From Bubalus kerabau (lineage: Eukaryota; Chordata; Mammalia; Artiodactyla; Bovidae), in contig NC_073628.1 of the NCBI RefSeq assembly GCF_029407905.1, positions 86,796,501 through 86,860,500 on the forward strand: 64,000 nt of DNA. Direction: 5' to 3'. Made by a program: the position numbers and the translations under genes. Below, piece by piece: positions 11,505 through 23,235 of the stretch. The notes beneath the pieces were generated by a model. That model did no database searches and had not been told where the DNA came from. It worked only from the letters and a program-made list of their open reading frames with translations. The first letter of the stretch is position 1. The number at the start of each line of letters is the position of its first letter.

Positions 11505-12359
11505 GAAGTCCTCTTTTTTTGGCATCCTTTAAATTTTCTTCATCAACGAAATACATGTACATTAGTTTAAAGTCAAATAGGCCAAAGTATTTTTACGAAT
11601 CCTCTGTCCCACTCCCCTGTCCCCAACCTGTGCCCCTCTTCTCTGGAGCAACTTTTGAACTTCTTGAGGTATTTAGCTTCATTTTTTAAAATGTGCCTGT
11701 GCTCTTATTTCTGCCACCTCTTGATTTATCCATTGCAGACACTGACTCTTCACTCTGCATTGTGATGCATGAAGTTTTAGTTCTCTGCTCTCTCCCTCGT
11801 CCCAACAATGGTATTAATAAAAACCAGAACAGGCTCCTAATTATGGGGCCTTGCACAGCTGGTCACCCTTTCCTCCCAGATCCCACACTCCCTCCTTCCC
11901 CACCCCCCCCACCCCCCGCCACTGGTCACTCCCTGGGTCACCTCTGCCAGTTCGCTCTCTCTTCCCTGCCCTCTTAGGGATGGAGCATGCAGCGTTCAAT
12001 CCCTGGTCCTCTCTTCCTCTCCATCCACTCTCCCTGCTTGGTGGTCTCATCTAAGCTCACAGCTCTAAGTCCATTTGTTGATGACTCCCGGGGATTCACG
12101 TCTCTAGCCCTGACCCCTTCCCTGACTCCAGACCCCTGTGCCCACCTCTCTTCTTGACCTCTGCACTTAGATGGCCAATAGACACCCCACACTTAACACA
12201 ACCCAGGCCCACTCTGGCCGATCATTCCAAAAGCCGCTCCCCCTGCTGACCTCATCATCCCTGTGATGGCAGCGCTGTCACCGTGGTTGCACAGGCACAA
12301 AAGCCGCAGGGAGGCTGGGGTGCAGACAGGAGAGTCAGTGAGAAACTCCCCACGCACAT
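11505..12359. other. Pyrimidine-rich intergenic sequence with a C-tract
   Basis: No gene recognised. 11898-11917 is a C-run block (four, eight and six C separated by A), i.e. G-rich on the minus strand. Open frames on either strand near 11693-12192 are low-complexity proline/serine- or glycine/arginine-rich. Confidence 0.45.
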
Positions 12360-12850
12360 GTGGTACAGACATCCTTAAAACAAGCTAATGTCCCCAACAT
12401 TCACAGCAGGATCATTCATAGTAGCTAAAATGTGGAAATACACAAGCATCCATCAATAGATGAATGGATAAACAAAATGATATATACCCATACAATGGAA
12501 TATTGTTCTACCATAAAAGGAATGAAGTTGATAAATGCTCCAACATGAATGCACCTTGAAAACCTTATGCTAAGTGAAAGAAGCCAGACACAAAAGGTCA
12601 CACATTACATGGTTCCATTTATATGAAATGTCCAGAATAGACAAAGAACAGATTATTGGTTGCCAGGGTGTGGAGAGAGGGGGGACGTGAAGAGGAACAC
12701 TGATGGATACAGGGTTTCTTTCTGGGATGATGAAAATGATATGCGATTAGACAGTGGTGATGGTCGAACAACTAAAAACCACTGAATTGTACACTTTATA
12801 AGAGTGAATTTTATGGTGTATGAACTACATCTAGAAAGCTGTTTTTTATG
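12360..12850 (+). repeat. L1 3'-end fragment
   Basis: Contains AATGGAATATTGTTCTACCA, TTATGCTAAGTGAAAGAAGC and GAATTGTACACTTTATAAGA, all from the L1 3' end. Confidence 0.8.
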
Positions 12851-13135
12851 AGCTAACATTCAAATTTAAATAGCATGCTGTAACGTGTTACTAAGTAACT
12901 CATTCTCATCACTCCAGCCTTCAGCTAAGGACTGCCATATACACTGCTTCTCTTAGAACACGTTGAAGCAAAGTTAGAGAAAAGAATGATGTTCTGTGTT
13001 TGGGTGAATATGGAGAAAAGCAAACAGTCACACAAGGACTGTAGAGAGGAGATCAAGGGTAAAGGAAGCAAAAACAGATCAAGAAGTAACGAGGAGAAAC
13101 CTAAGACCTGCGATGCTCCTACAAGGATCTGTGGT

Positions 13136-13348
13136 GAAAGAAAGTGAAAGTGAAGGTGCTCAGTCGTGTCTGACTCTTTGTGACCCCATGGACTGTAGCC
13201 TACCAGGCTCCTCCGTGCATGGGATTTTCCAGGCAAGAGTACAGGAGTGGGTTGCCATTGCCTTCTCCAGAGGATCTTCCTGACCAGGGAACGAACCCGG
13301 GTTTGCCGCATTGTAGGCAGACGCTTTACCATCTGAGCCACCAGGGAC
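13136..13348 (-). repeat. Bov-tA SINE
   Basis: Antisense Bov-tA with GAACGAACCCGGGTTTGCCG (tRNA A/B-box region). Flanked by CTGTGGT at 13129-13135 and 13349-13355. Confidence 0.88.
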
Positions 13349-13355
13349 CTGTGGT

Positions 13356-14220
13356 AGGTGGTGCCAAAGACAGAACCTGCTGGTTTTCCTCCCGTTAGAG
13401 GCATGGGGACTCTAGAGATATTTGCTGATTTCCTCCCAGCCTCCAAAGTCTCTAGTTTTGTTCAGATACGTACCTCTCCCTGACAGTCCATATACTGCAT
13501 GGAAAGCCTTTGGTTTTAGGGGCAGGGTATTGGCCCCGAACTAAGCTACTCAGTGCTGGTCCCAAGATGAACTCAGTGTGCCAAGTCAGAATAAAGTCAA
13601 AACAGGGGATGGAAACAGGGTTTCCTGATGCTCTATCTGCAAGGGAGAGTCCAGGAACTGCCTTCAGCCATCTTGAGAGGAGATGGTTTGAAACTGGAGC
13701 TAACACAAAGAAGAGAACCAAGACTTAGACACTAACTCTGACATACGAGCCGTGGGCCAAGCTGCATCTACACCTTTGTCTACTATTAGACTGTTCAGTT
13801 ATACGAGCCAGTTAATTCCTTTTTATGGGGTGAGCTTTCTGTTACTTGGAGCAGCAAAGATCACATCTATAGTCAGGTGATGATGTTTGAGAGCATGCAA
13901 AGTGTGCAAACTACACCTTTCTATTTCCCTATTTTATTTGTTTTTTTCATCAGAGGTTTATAAAAAGGGACATAAAACCTCCTGAAAATTCTGCTTATGA
14001 AATCCTTGTATGGGTTTCACGATAACTAATAGAAATCGATAAAGCTTTCAAGACTAAATAAAAATGTAGCTGACAAAATTAATTTTGATTTGTGTTAGCC
14101 TTAAATATTTTGAAAATATAAGTCTATACTTGACAAACCCAAGTTCGAGCCACATTATTATTCCTGTCAATACATCCACCATTTGGTTTCTGTGGAAGGT
14201 CAGGTGCTGTGTTGTTTTGG

Positions 14221-14221
<1 letters not shown>
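13356..14221. other. Unique intergenic sequence
   Basis: No gene recognised. Complementary open frames at 13452-13728 lack any domain. Confidence 0.4.
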
Positions 14222-14254
<33 letters not shown>

Positions 14255-14269
14255 CACGCACGCGCGCGC
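14222..14269. repeat. (GT)n then (GC)n alternating tract, 48 bp
   Basis: 48 bp of strict purine-pyrimidine alternation, the right half CG-rich (GCGCGCGCGTGCACGCACG). It abuts the 3' tail end of the minus-strand Bov-tA at 14270. Confidence 0.92.
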
Positions 14270-14462
14270 TCAGTTGTGTCCAACTCTTTGAGACCCCGTG
14301 GACTGTAGGCCACCAGGCTCTTCTGTCCATGGAATTTTCAAGGCAAGAATACTGGAGCAGGTTGCCATTTCCTACTCCAGTGGACCTTCCTGCCCCAGGA
14401 TCGAACCTGAGTCTCCTGCACTAACAGATGGGTTCTTTTCTGCTGTGCCACCTGGGAAGCCC
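14270..14462 (-). repeat. Bov-tA SINE
   Basis: Antisense Bov-tA running from CTCAGTTGTGTCCAAC near 14270 to the reverse of GGGCTTCCCAGGTGGC at 14462. Confidence 0.88.
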
Positions 14463-14992
14463 ATTGGAGTTCAGGGGGCTGCAAGTCAAAGATGGCCAGT
14501 CAAAGTCAAAGGCCCAGGCTTGCCCTTAGCCTGTAATCCACCCAGACTCATTACTCCACACAGTTCATGTATCAGCCTCTAGGGGCCGTCCCATCCCAGA
14601 AACTAGCTTGGACACTTCATGTTTTGCTCCAAGTGACAGATGTCTCTGTATGGAAAATGGAAAATTACAGCAATCGCTGGAAATGTCACCATCACTGCCT
14701 GAGTATGCAAGAGACGCACCCAAAGCAAAATGCTTAAGCAACATTGAAAATAGAGTATGAGCAAAAACCTACCAGGCAAATGAAATGAGGAAAAACATGG
14801 AATATTAATGGTTTTAACAGCATGGAATTTTCCCACCCCCACACATTGACCAAAAGCATGCGTCAGGCTCAGCCAACACCTCACAGTCACCAGTAACCTG
14901 AGAGCATCGAGTTCTCTACCACCTGGGCCCAGCTCCTCACTGAGTTAGTGAATCAGGCCCCTCTCCCAGCTGAGGAGCTGGTCAGCTGGCCC
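14463..14992. other. Unique intergenic sequence
   Basis: Nothing recognised. Confidence 0.4.
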
Positions 14993-15287
14993 GGCTACTG
15001 CTGCTGCTGCTGCTACTGCTGCTGCTAAGTCGCTTCAGTCGTGTCCGACTCTGTGCGACCCCATAGACGGCAGCCCACTAGGCTCCCCCGTCCCTGGGAT
15101 TCTCCAGGCAAGAACACTGGAGTGGGTTGCCATTTCCTTCTCCAATGCAGGAAAGTGAAAAGTGAAAGTGAAGTCGCTCAGTCGTGTCCGACCCTCAGCG
15201 ACCCCATGGACTGCAGCCCACCAGGCTCCTCCATCCATGGGAGTTTCCAGGCAAGAGTACTGGAGTGGGGTGCCATCGCCTTCTCCA
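14993..15287 (-). repeat. Bov-A2 SINE (dimeric, long CTG tail)
   Basis: Two monomers with a long (CTG)n end. TSD CAGCTGGCCC at 14983-14992 and 15288-15297. Confidence 0.93.
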
Positions 15288-15518
15288 CAGCTGGCCCTAG
15301 GCAGGCACAATTTTCTCTTTGTACAATATCTGCTATAAATCAAAGGTTCCAAAAAAGCCCTGAAGGTGGTAAGTAGGATGTTCCCAGTTCTCCAGAGGAA
15401 GCTGGAGGAAGCAGGAAACCTCACTGCCTCAGCAGTCCAGCCCAGTCCACCTGCCACACACTGTTCTCAGCCCCTTTTCTTTCCTTCAAGATTTACTGAT
15501 GCCTTCCTGGAAGGATTG

Positions 15519-15706
15519 CTGTTGCTCTGTCGCTCAGTCATGTCCAACTCTTTGCAACCTCATGGACTGTATCCTGCCAGGCTCCTCTGTCCATGGGATT
15601 CTCCAGGCAAGAATGCTGGAGTGGGTAGCCCTGCCCTCCTCCAGGGGACCTTCCCGACCCAGGGATCGAACTTAAATCTCCTGTATTGGCAGGCAGATTC
15701 ATAGTT
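15519..15706 (-). repeat. Bov-tA SINE, 5' end missing
   Basis: Antisense Bov-tA body; it stops at GGCAGGCAGATTC without the tRNA head. Confidence 0.82.
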
Positions 15707-16499
15707 TGTTCTAATTCCCTTCTTATCTATTTCTCATGGCAAATGGTGGATATATTTTTACTCTTGGATCCTTAATTTGCCTATATAATGTAAATATGGA
15801 GCAGTGCAGCCTGCCTCATTGTTTCAAAATTATTCCAATTTTGCTCATTCCTGCATGCTGTAACTGCAGCTTCTGCTTGAGTAGCCACTCCCTGCCTGGT
15901 AGTCATTATTTCCCATTAGAGGCATATTTAAAACCATGCAGATGTGCTTTAGTCTTGCTGTTATCATTTACCAATAAAAGGAAGCCAGATTCAGTGACAA
16001 CAAGCTCTCTGCAAATTGCTTCACACTGGATATCTTTGGGAACTTCTCAAAACTGATTTTTGAAAAAAGAATGAAGAAAAACAGCAATTTTCTTTACAGT
16101 GCTTAGAGGCTTTTCCATGGATATTTCTGAATGTCAGATAAGATCATTGCTGCCTTTGTAAGTATTAGCCACAAGAAAAGAGATAAAAACAAATACTTTC
16201 TACCACCCTGCACACAATAAAGAGCTAAAGAGTCAGGATATTATACAGTTCATCCATGTATTGATATTTAGTTGATAAAATATTTCTACAAGACCAGCCT
16301 TCATGCTATTTTGACAACATGAATCTTTGTGTCTATAGATTAAGACAAAGAAAGATTTTAGCCAGATATTTAAGGTGGCTGAAAGCTTTAGAAAAATATA
16401 AATAAAGATTTTGTATTTATGGTACAAAATAGAAACAAGAAACCCAGGCACTCTCTCCTGCCCTTGGTGGATATCTTTGCTTGAGGCCTTCACCTGTTT
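15707..16499. other. Unique intergenic sequence
   Basis: AT-rich; nothing recognised. Frames at 15736-16056 and 16233-16493 show no domain. Confidence 0.4.
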
Positions 16500-16500
16500 G

Positions 16501-16711
16501 GGGCTTCCCAGGTGGCACTAGAGGTAAAGAACCCACCTGCCAATGCAGGTAGACTTAAGAGATGTGGGTTCGATCTCTGGGTCAGGAAGATCCCTGGGAG
16601 GAGGGCACGGCTACCCACTCCAGCATTCTTGCCTGGAGAATGCCAAGGACAGAGGAGCCTGGAGGGTTATAATCCATAGAGTCAGACACGACTAAAGCAA
16701 AGTAGCATGCA
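16501..16711 (+). repeat. Bov-tA SINE
   Basis: Complete from GGGCTTCCCAGGTGGCACTA to the AGTCAGACACGACTAAAGC tail. Confidence 0.9.
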
Positions 16712-16734
16712 GGCCAGCTGGCTGGCTGCAGAAG

Positions 16735-17095
16735 TTCTGTGCCTTTGCATGTGCCATCTCTACCTGAAACAACCTCCCCTTCCCACGACTTGGCTGGAAC
16801 CTCCTACTTATCCTTTAAGACCCAGCTCAGATGGCACCTCCTGATTTCTAGACTCCCCAAGCCAGGGTTGCTGGTGTCTTCTCTGCTCCAGCAGCTCTTT
16901 GGCCATCGCTTGACCGTGGCATTGGCCATTAGTATTGTGATGCACCTGTTTGCATGTATGTCCCCTTCACTACACAGCAAGCCCTGTGTGGGCAGGCTCC
17001 GCAGATTAATCTTTAAGGCCCACTACATAATTTGGTGTGCCTCACTCAAGGAAGGTGCTTATTGATGAACAAAAAAATGAATGAATGAGTGACTG
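16735..17095 (+). repeat. L2 3' end
   Basis: Contains GTGCCTTTGCATGTGCCATC, AAGACCCAGCTCAGATGGCA and a tail ending AATGAATGAATGAG, typical of L2. Confidence 0.7.
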
Positions 17096-17764
17096 AAAGA
17101 TTGACTGAGACACACACATCCAAGCTGGCAAACCGCTGGCTGAGAATGATACATCAGTTGTCACCAGGTCCTGCCCACCACACTGCTCCACTTAAGAGCA
17201 CACCCCTCATATCACTTGTGAGAACTGCCTTCCCAGAAGTAACAGCCACTCCTGAGGATCCAGGAAGTAACTCTCCTTCTAAAGAGTGGGGAACAATTTT
17301 TTTAATAACAATTTAAATTAGTTGATTGACAGCATTTCCCTTTAATGAATTTCTAAGAAACAAAAGCTCTGCCATAGACTGCCTTCCAATCAGGCATGCT
17401 CTTCAAGCATCACTGAATTCCCTCTTGAATAAGAATGGCGAAAATGGGCCTCTGGCCAACCATTGAGCTTTGCATGGTAACTTCCACAGGAAAGGTGTAC
17501 AGGGAAGGACCTAGAGACAGCCTCAGAAGACACTTTTTAGAAAAGAACTCTGGCAGGCAGACCAGTAAGACACTTGGCAGGTGAGGCCAGGGATTGTATT
17601 ATGCAAAACCTTATGTCATCTTTTCAGATGTTCTTCTAATAAATTGCTCCTGTTTCATTTTCACTTCAATTAAAAAAAAAAAAAAGTGCAAAATCAACTC
17701 TCTTTTCTTTCCAAACTAGACATCCTGAATGATAAAATGGTGTACCAATGGTTGGCCTAACAAT
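17096..17764. other. Unique intergenic sequence
   Basis: Nothing recognised apart from an A-run at 17672-17684. Confidence 0.4.
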
Positions 17765-17985
17765 GATGATGACTATAAGCGTGGACCCTGAACTCAGACA
17801 GATTTGGGTTGGAATCCCCGTTTCATCACTTCTTAGTTCCATGCCCTTCCTCTCTGTGTGTCAGCCTTCCCCACTGTAGGATGGAGAGAACACCAACCAA
17901 GGGTAGGGTCTTGTGAGTAAAGTCCCTAGCATGGTGTCTAGCATGTGGTTAATGCTCAGACTGTTGGATCTTAATACCGTTATTG
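17765..17985 (+). repeat. MIR SINE
   Basis: GTTGGAATCCCCGTTTCATC and the later ACTGTAGGATGGAGAGAACA follow the MIR consensus order. Confidence 0.65.
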
Positions 17986-17989
17986 CTGC

Positions 17990-18258
17990 TGTTGTTCAGT
18001 CTCTCAGTTGTGTCCAACTCTTTGTGACCCCATGGACTGCAGCATGCCAGGCTTCCCTGTCCTTCACTATCTGCAGGAGCTTGCTCAAACTCATGTCCAT
18101 TGAGTCAGTGATGCCATCCAGCCATCTCATTCTCTGTGGCCCCCTTCTCCTCCTGCCCTCAATCTTTCACAGCATCAGGGTCTTTTCCAACGAGTTGGCT
18201 CTTTGCATCAGGTGGCCAAAGTACTGGAGCTTCAGTTTCAATATCAGTCCTTCCAGTG
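17990..18258 (-). repeat. BovB 3' fragment
   Basis: Antisense BovB 3' end: TGTCCAACTCTTTGTGACCC, then CTTGCTCAAACTCATGTCCA, then ATCAGGTGGCCAAAGTACTG. 5'-truncated. Confidence 0.88.
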
Positions 18259-18465
18259 AATATTCAGGGTTGATTAATATGCTAATATTCCAGAACATTA
18301 ATCAGAATGTATTAATGTTCATATTGCATGTTCATAAATGGCATGTTAATTTTAGACCAGAAACCACCACGTTTTCAGTGGCCAGCTCTAAATGGAATGT
18401 CCCCTTTCTGCTGCATTTTTCCTCAAGGAGCTGCATTATTGCTCCAGAATTCTAGGTACATTCTT

Positions 18466-18579
18466 TTTTTTGGCCATGCCACATGGCCTGTGGGCTCTTA
18501 GTTCCTCAACCAGGGATTAAACCAGTGTTCCCTGCATTGGAAGTGCAGAATCTTAACCACTGGACCACAAAGAAGGTCC
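18466..18579 (-). repeat. Short tRNA-derived SINE (CHR type)
   Basis: Antisense element with GGCCATGCCACATGGCCTGT and a tRNA-like head at the right. Perfect 14-bp TSD CTAGGTACATTCTT at 18452-18465 and 18580-18593. Confidence 0.85.
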
Positions 18580-18840
18580 CTAGGTACATTCTTAATAGCT
18601 TTCTCAGAATCTTTATGGAGAAGTACCTGGAAACCTCATAAAACTAGCATTTCAACTGTGTCTCATTTGGCTGACTTATAAGACACTGTGAGGTACTTTT
18701 CAAGGGTGGGGGGAGACTGCATGGGAAAAATAGTCTTGAAAACACAGCATGATGAGCAAACATTATTTAAGGATCAAGTAACCTGTATCCCATTTTTCAA
18801 AATCTAAGCCTTTGTTATAAAATTCACATTCAAAAAGTGT

Positions 18841-19032
18841 ACAGTGAGGACCAAAAGTTATTGTTTCATGGGTACAGAACTTCAGTTTAGAATAATAAAC
18901 TTCTAGAGACAGTTACACACCAATGTGAATGTACTTAGTGCCACTGAACTGTATGCATAAACTGGTTAAAATGGTGAATTTTGTGTTATGTGTATTTTAC
19001 CACAGTAAAAAAAAAAAAAGGAAAAAGAAGTT
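18841..19032 (+). repeat. L1 3'-end fragment with A-tail
   Basis: GAACTGTATGCATAAACTGG, then GTGTATTTTACCACAGTAAA and a poly-A run: a typical L1 3' terminus. Confidence 0.75.
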
Positions 19033-20219
19033 TAACAATCATATGCTTTCACACATCTTTCTAAATGTATGAACACACACGTACAAATTTCAGTAAGCTT
19101 CTCCCACCCAGCTACAGATATCTCTTTAAAAAACTCCAATAATCTTAAAGATGACCTTAAAGGAAATAATTAAAGTAATAAAGATCATCCATTTAAAACA
19201 ATGATAGTCAAATCCTTCAGATCAGCAGGTGGGCCACAGGGCTTTAAGGAAGTCCCCTGTCTGTGTTCCCTTAAATGAGCTAAGGTACAAGAGGCAGCAT
19301 GTTCTTTTTTCAGGAAATTTCAAAGTCAGGAGGGAAAAGCTATCTTTTATCAAAGTGGAGAGAAAGGGGACAAAGAACGTAGGCACTGGAAATATTTTCA
19401 AGAGGTAAGGAAGCCAAAATAGAAGTCATGAAACTAAATGATTCATGCAGCCTTCATTAGTCTTGCTTTTCGCAGCCCCAAGTGCACTGAAAAGAAATTG
19501 TTCGTAGCTCCATCCTTTGCCACAAATGACTCATGGGAGACCAAGGGTGTGAGAGGCCCAAGCTTTTCCTCTACAAAGGCTCTGTCCCGCAGTCAGCAGG
19601 TGGACAGGGGCTCGGCACTGCCGTCCTCTGCAGGTCTCCCGCAGTTCCCAGCACCAACCCACCCACGCGCAGTTGGCGGTCTCAGCGCAGCGCACATGAG
19701 TGCCAGACACCCACCCAGGAAAGGGTGAAGAAAGAGGGGGAGGGCTGTCTCCCCTCTGCCTTTCTTTTGTCTTTGCTGCTCTTTCTCATTATCCCCTGTT
19801 GCCAGAGAGTAAATTATAAAGTTAGTTTTTAGCAGCAAAGTCTGTGTTTTTTGGTCTTTGTTTTCCTAGGATATGTTTATCAGTAGGTTCAGTCTTTGAC
19901 CGTGTAGTCAGGCTTTTATAAGTTTGCACATGCAGTTCTTTTCTTTTGTTTTTATTAAAGAGAAAAGTATCATTTTCTCAACTCTCCATGTGCTAGTCTA
20001 TTACAGTAGACCTGGGTGGAAGTTTCTTCCGGTGAGAAGCTGTCTCCCTCCCATTTTAGGATGGATGGAAGGTCCACACTAAAACCTTAAACGCTTTTGC
20101 TCATGTGAATTCTATAAACTTTTACGATGGCAGAGCTCTGGAGGGTGAGTGGTCCACTGACACCTCCTCGTCTTGCCTCTCTATGACCACAAGGAACCGG
20201 CCAGCCTGACTCAAACATG
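19033..20219. other. Unique intergenic sequence with a CpG-enriched patch
   Basis: No gene recognised. 19580-19700 is richer in G+C and CpG than its surroundings (CCACGCGCAGTTGGCGG, CAGCGCAGCGCAC) but is too short for a typical promoter island. Frames at 19438-19838 have no domain. Confidence 0.4.
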
Positions 20220-20381
20220 TCCTGTCAACATTCCCAGGACAGGCAACAAAGGCAAAGACAGACAAGTACAACTGTATCAAGCTTTAAAACTTCTGTGCAT
20301 CAAAATCAGTGGAGGGGAAGACAGCCTACAAAACGGGAGATAATATTTGCAACTTGAATATTTGATAAGAGGTTAATATTC

Positions 20382-20474
20382 CTTCTCCAGGGGATCTTCC
20401 CTACCCAGGGATTGAACCTGGGTCTCCTGCATTGTAGACAGACGCTTTACTGTCTGAGCCACCAGGGTCCCCTC
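20382..20474 (-). repeat. Partial Bov-tA (tRNA-head half)
   Basis: Antisense GGGATCTTCCCTACCCAGGG through GCCACCAGGGTCCCC, the 5' half only, between the two L1 arms. Confidence 0.85.
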
Positions 20475-21070
20475 TAATGATTAGTGATGCTGGCCATCTT
20501 TCTACATGCTTCTTGACCACTTGTATATTGTCTTTTGGAGAAATATCTATTCAAGTCCTTTGGTCATTTTAAAATTGGATTATCAGATTTTTTTGAGTTG
20601 TAGGAATTCTTTGTATAGTCTGAATATTAACCTCTTATCAAATATTTGAGTTGCAAATATTATCTCCCGTTTTGTAGGCTGTCTTCCCCTCCACTGATTT
20701 TGATGCACAGAAGTTTTAAAGCTTGATACAGTTGCACTTGTCTGTCTTTGCCTTTGTTGAAATCACTAACCATTAGGGAAATGCAAATATAAACACTCGT
20801 TAGAACGGCTGCTATCAAAAAACCGTAAAACAAATGTCGACAAGGATGTAAAAAAATCGGAAGCCCTGTGCATTACTGGCGGGATGTAAAATGGTGCAAT
20901 CACCATGGAAAACAGTATGGCAGTTCCTCAAAACATTACTATCATATGATCCAGTAGTCCATTTCTGGGTATATGTCTGTAAGGGCTGAAGACAGGCACT
21001 TGAAGAAATATTCCATATTCACCTTGTTAGCAGGATGATTCTCAATAGACTAAAGCTGGAAGCAACCAAG

Positions 21071-21273
21071 TTGTTGTTGTTTTGTTGCTAAATTGTGACT
21101 CTTTGTGACCCCATGGACTGTAACCCGCCAGGCTCCTCTGTCTGGGATTCTCCAGGCAAGAATACTAGAGAGGGTTGCATTTCTCTCTCCAAGGGATCTT
21201 CCTGACCCAGGAATCGAATCTCTGTCTCCTGCTTGGCAGGTGGCTTCTTTATCACTGAGACACCAGGGAAGCC
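21071..21273 (-). repeat. Bov-tA SINE
   Basis: Antisense Bov-tA inserted in L1; flanked by CAACCAAG at 21063-21070 and 21274-21281. Confidence 0.9.
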
Positions 21274-21735
21274 CAACCAAGATGAACGGATAAAAAAAAT
21301 ATATATATATGATATGCACATGCAATGGAGTATTATTCAGCCTGGAAAAGGAAGAAAATTCTGACATATGCTATGACACAGATAAACCTCAAGGATACCA
21401 TGCTAAGTGAAATAATCCAGTCACAAAAAGACAAATAATGTATGATTTCACTTACATGAGTTATCTAGAGTAGACAAATTTACAGAAACAAAAGGAGACT
21501 GGTGGTTACCAGGGGCTAGGGCAGGGAGAAAGGCGAGTTGTTATATAAAGGATTGCGAAGATTTGGACATGATGGAGCAACTAACACTTTCACTTTTCAT
21601 ACCATTTCAGATATACAAGATGAAAACGTTTTGGAAATCTGTTTTATAACATTGTAAATATACTTAACTGTACACTTAAAATGGCTAAGATGGTAAATTT
21701 TATGTTATGTGATTTTTTACCATGATTTTTAAAAA

Positions 21736-22339
21736 CACACTCTGAATCACAGAGCTTAAGAGCTTTAAGGAATTTTTTATTTAATGTTTTGGTCTTCTAT
21801 ACATAAACTAAGAAGAAAACAGACTCTCCCGTAATGTGAGTAAGGGTTTTGCCTCCGTCCCCAGGGGAAACCCCCTCTAGATCGAAAGACACCTAATATT
21901 TCAGGGGCTTTCCAGAGGACCCAAACCTTGCACCAGTGGGGTTATTGTGCCTGTTTCTTTCCTGCCCAGCAAAACGTGTCCAGAACAGTCAAAGCAGGCC
22001 TCTATTTTTTTTTTAAAGAAGTTTCCTTCCTCAGTGTTTGTGTGCATGATATTAAAATGAAAGTCCAATTTTAATATTAATTCAGCTTAATTGTAATTTT
22101 AAAAGTTAATGAAGGCCTTTAGTCCAAGTTCTGCAATGGGCCAGGCATTCAAGATGAAACATGAGGGACTCACAGACTAAAAGGCAAGTCAGATGAATGA
22201 ATGAATAATTGTGCTACACAGTAACACCTGCTATAAAAAGGCATATACACAGAAAGGTACAGCACACCATGGGAAGCTGAGGAGAGAACATTTAGTGGGG
22301 TTAGAACGAGTAAGGACAGGTCACCGCGGTGAGCAAAGT
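21736..22339. other. Unique intergenic sequence
   Basis: Nothing recognised. Confidence 0.4.
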
Positions 22340-22580
22340 CCACAAGCATGAGGCAGTTCATCGTAGTGGTTAACCCACGACACAGACTTTGGAGCAGAGG
22401 AACCTGGATGCCAGAACACGGCCCTGCCACTGCTACCTGTGTGCCAATAAGCTTATTAGTTAACCTCTCTGAGCCCCAATTTCCTTACCTACAGAAAAGA
22501 GATAGTAATTTTTTTAAATATGTAAAGTTATTATAAGGGTTACATTAAATAAACTACCATAAATAAATGACCCATGCTCG
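22340..22580 (+). repeat. MIR SINE
   Basis: Near-complete MIR: GTAGTGGTTAACCCACGACA, ACCTGGATGCCAGAACACGG, TTAACCTCTCTGAGCCCCAA, then ATTATAAGGGTTACATTAAA. Confidence 0.75.
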
Positions 22581-22821
22581 ATACATGTTAAGTGTTTTCA
22601 GTTAGCCTAAAAGAGAAGGCTCACGTGGAGGCAAGAGCAACACGTGTAAAGGCACGGAGGCACAAGAGGTCTTGTGTTCCGGCCAGTGTGCATGGCAGGT
22701 CTTGCCAGGAGAGAGCAGGACAGGAGGCTGGAAAGGCTGTCTGTGGGCGGTGGGGCCCCGTGGAGGGTTTAATCAGGAGGATGATGAGGAGACGTTACCT
22801 GTGTCTCTCACATTGCCTCAT

Positions 22822-23235
22822 CTTGTTGTTCAGTTGCTTAGTCATGGCCGACTGTTTGCAACCCCATGGACTGCAGCACACCAGGCTTCCCTGTCCTTCA
22901 CTATTTCTCAGAATTTGCTCAGACTCATGTCCATTGAGTCAGTGATGCCACCTAACCATCTCATCCTCTGTCATCCCCTTCTCCTCCTGCCTTCAATCTT
23001 TCCCAACATCAGGTGGCCAAAGCACTGGAGCTTCAGCTTCAGCATCAGTCTCTTCAATGAATAGTCAGGGTTGATTTCCTTTAGGATTGACTGGTTTGAC
23101 CTCCTTGCTGTCCAAGGGACTCTCAAGAGTCTTTTCTCACACCACAGTTCGAAAGCATCAATTCTTTGGCACTCAGCCTTCTTTATAGTCCAACTCTCAC
23201 ATCCGTACATGACTACTGGAAAAGCCTTACCATTT
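22822..23235 (-). repeat. BovB 3' fragment
   Basis: Antisense BovB from the 3' tail up to the end of the RT-ORF region (ATAGTCCAACTCTCACATCC). The frame at 22971-23210 on the minus strand is part of the BovB ORF C-terminus (YGCESWTIKKAE). Confidence 0.9.

Larger units (their letters stand above)
20244..21735 (+). repeat. L1 fragment with 5' inversion and inverted duplication
   Basis: 20244-20381 is plus-oriented L1. 20475-20759 is the same L1 region inverted plus adjacent sequence. 20757-21735 is plus-oriented L1 continuing to a 3' end (GTACACTTAAAATGGC, then TTATGTGATTTTTTACC). The inverted and forward parts share the overlap ATCACTAA(T/C)CATTAG, as expected of 5' inversion (twin priming). 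A Bov-tA piece lies at 20382-20474 and another Bov-tA at 21071-21273. Confidence 0.8.

Noticed and set aside
12925..13446. 173-codon minus-strand open frame
   Set aside because: Its central part is translated Bov-tA; no domain outside the SINE.
17913..18455. 180-codon plus-strand open frame
   Set aside because: Runs through an antisense BovB fragment and flanking unique sequence; not a protein family.
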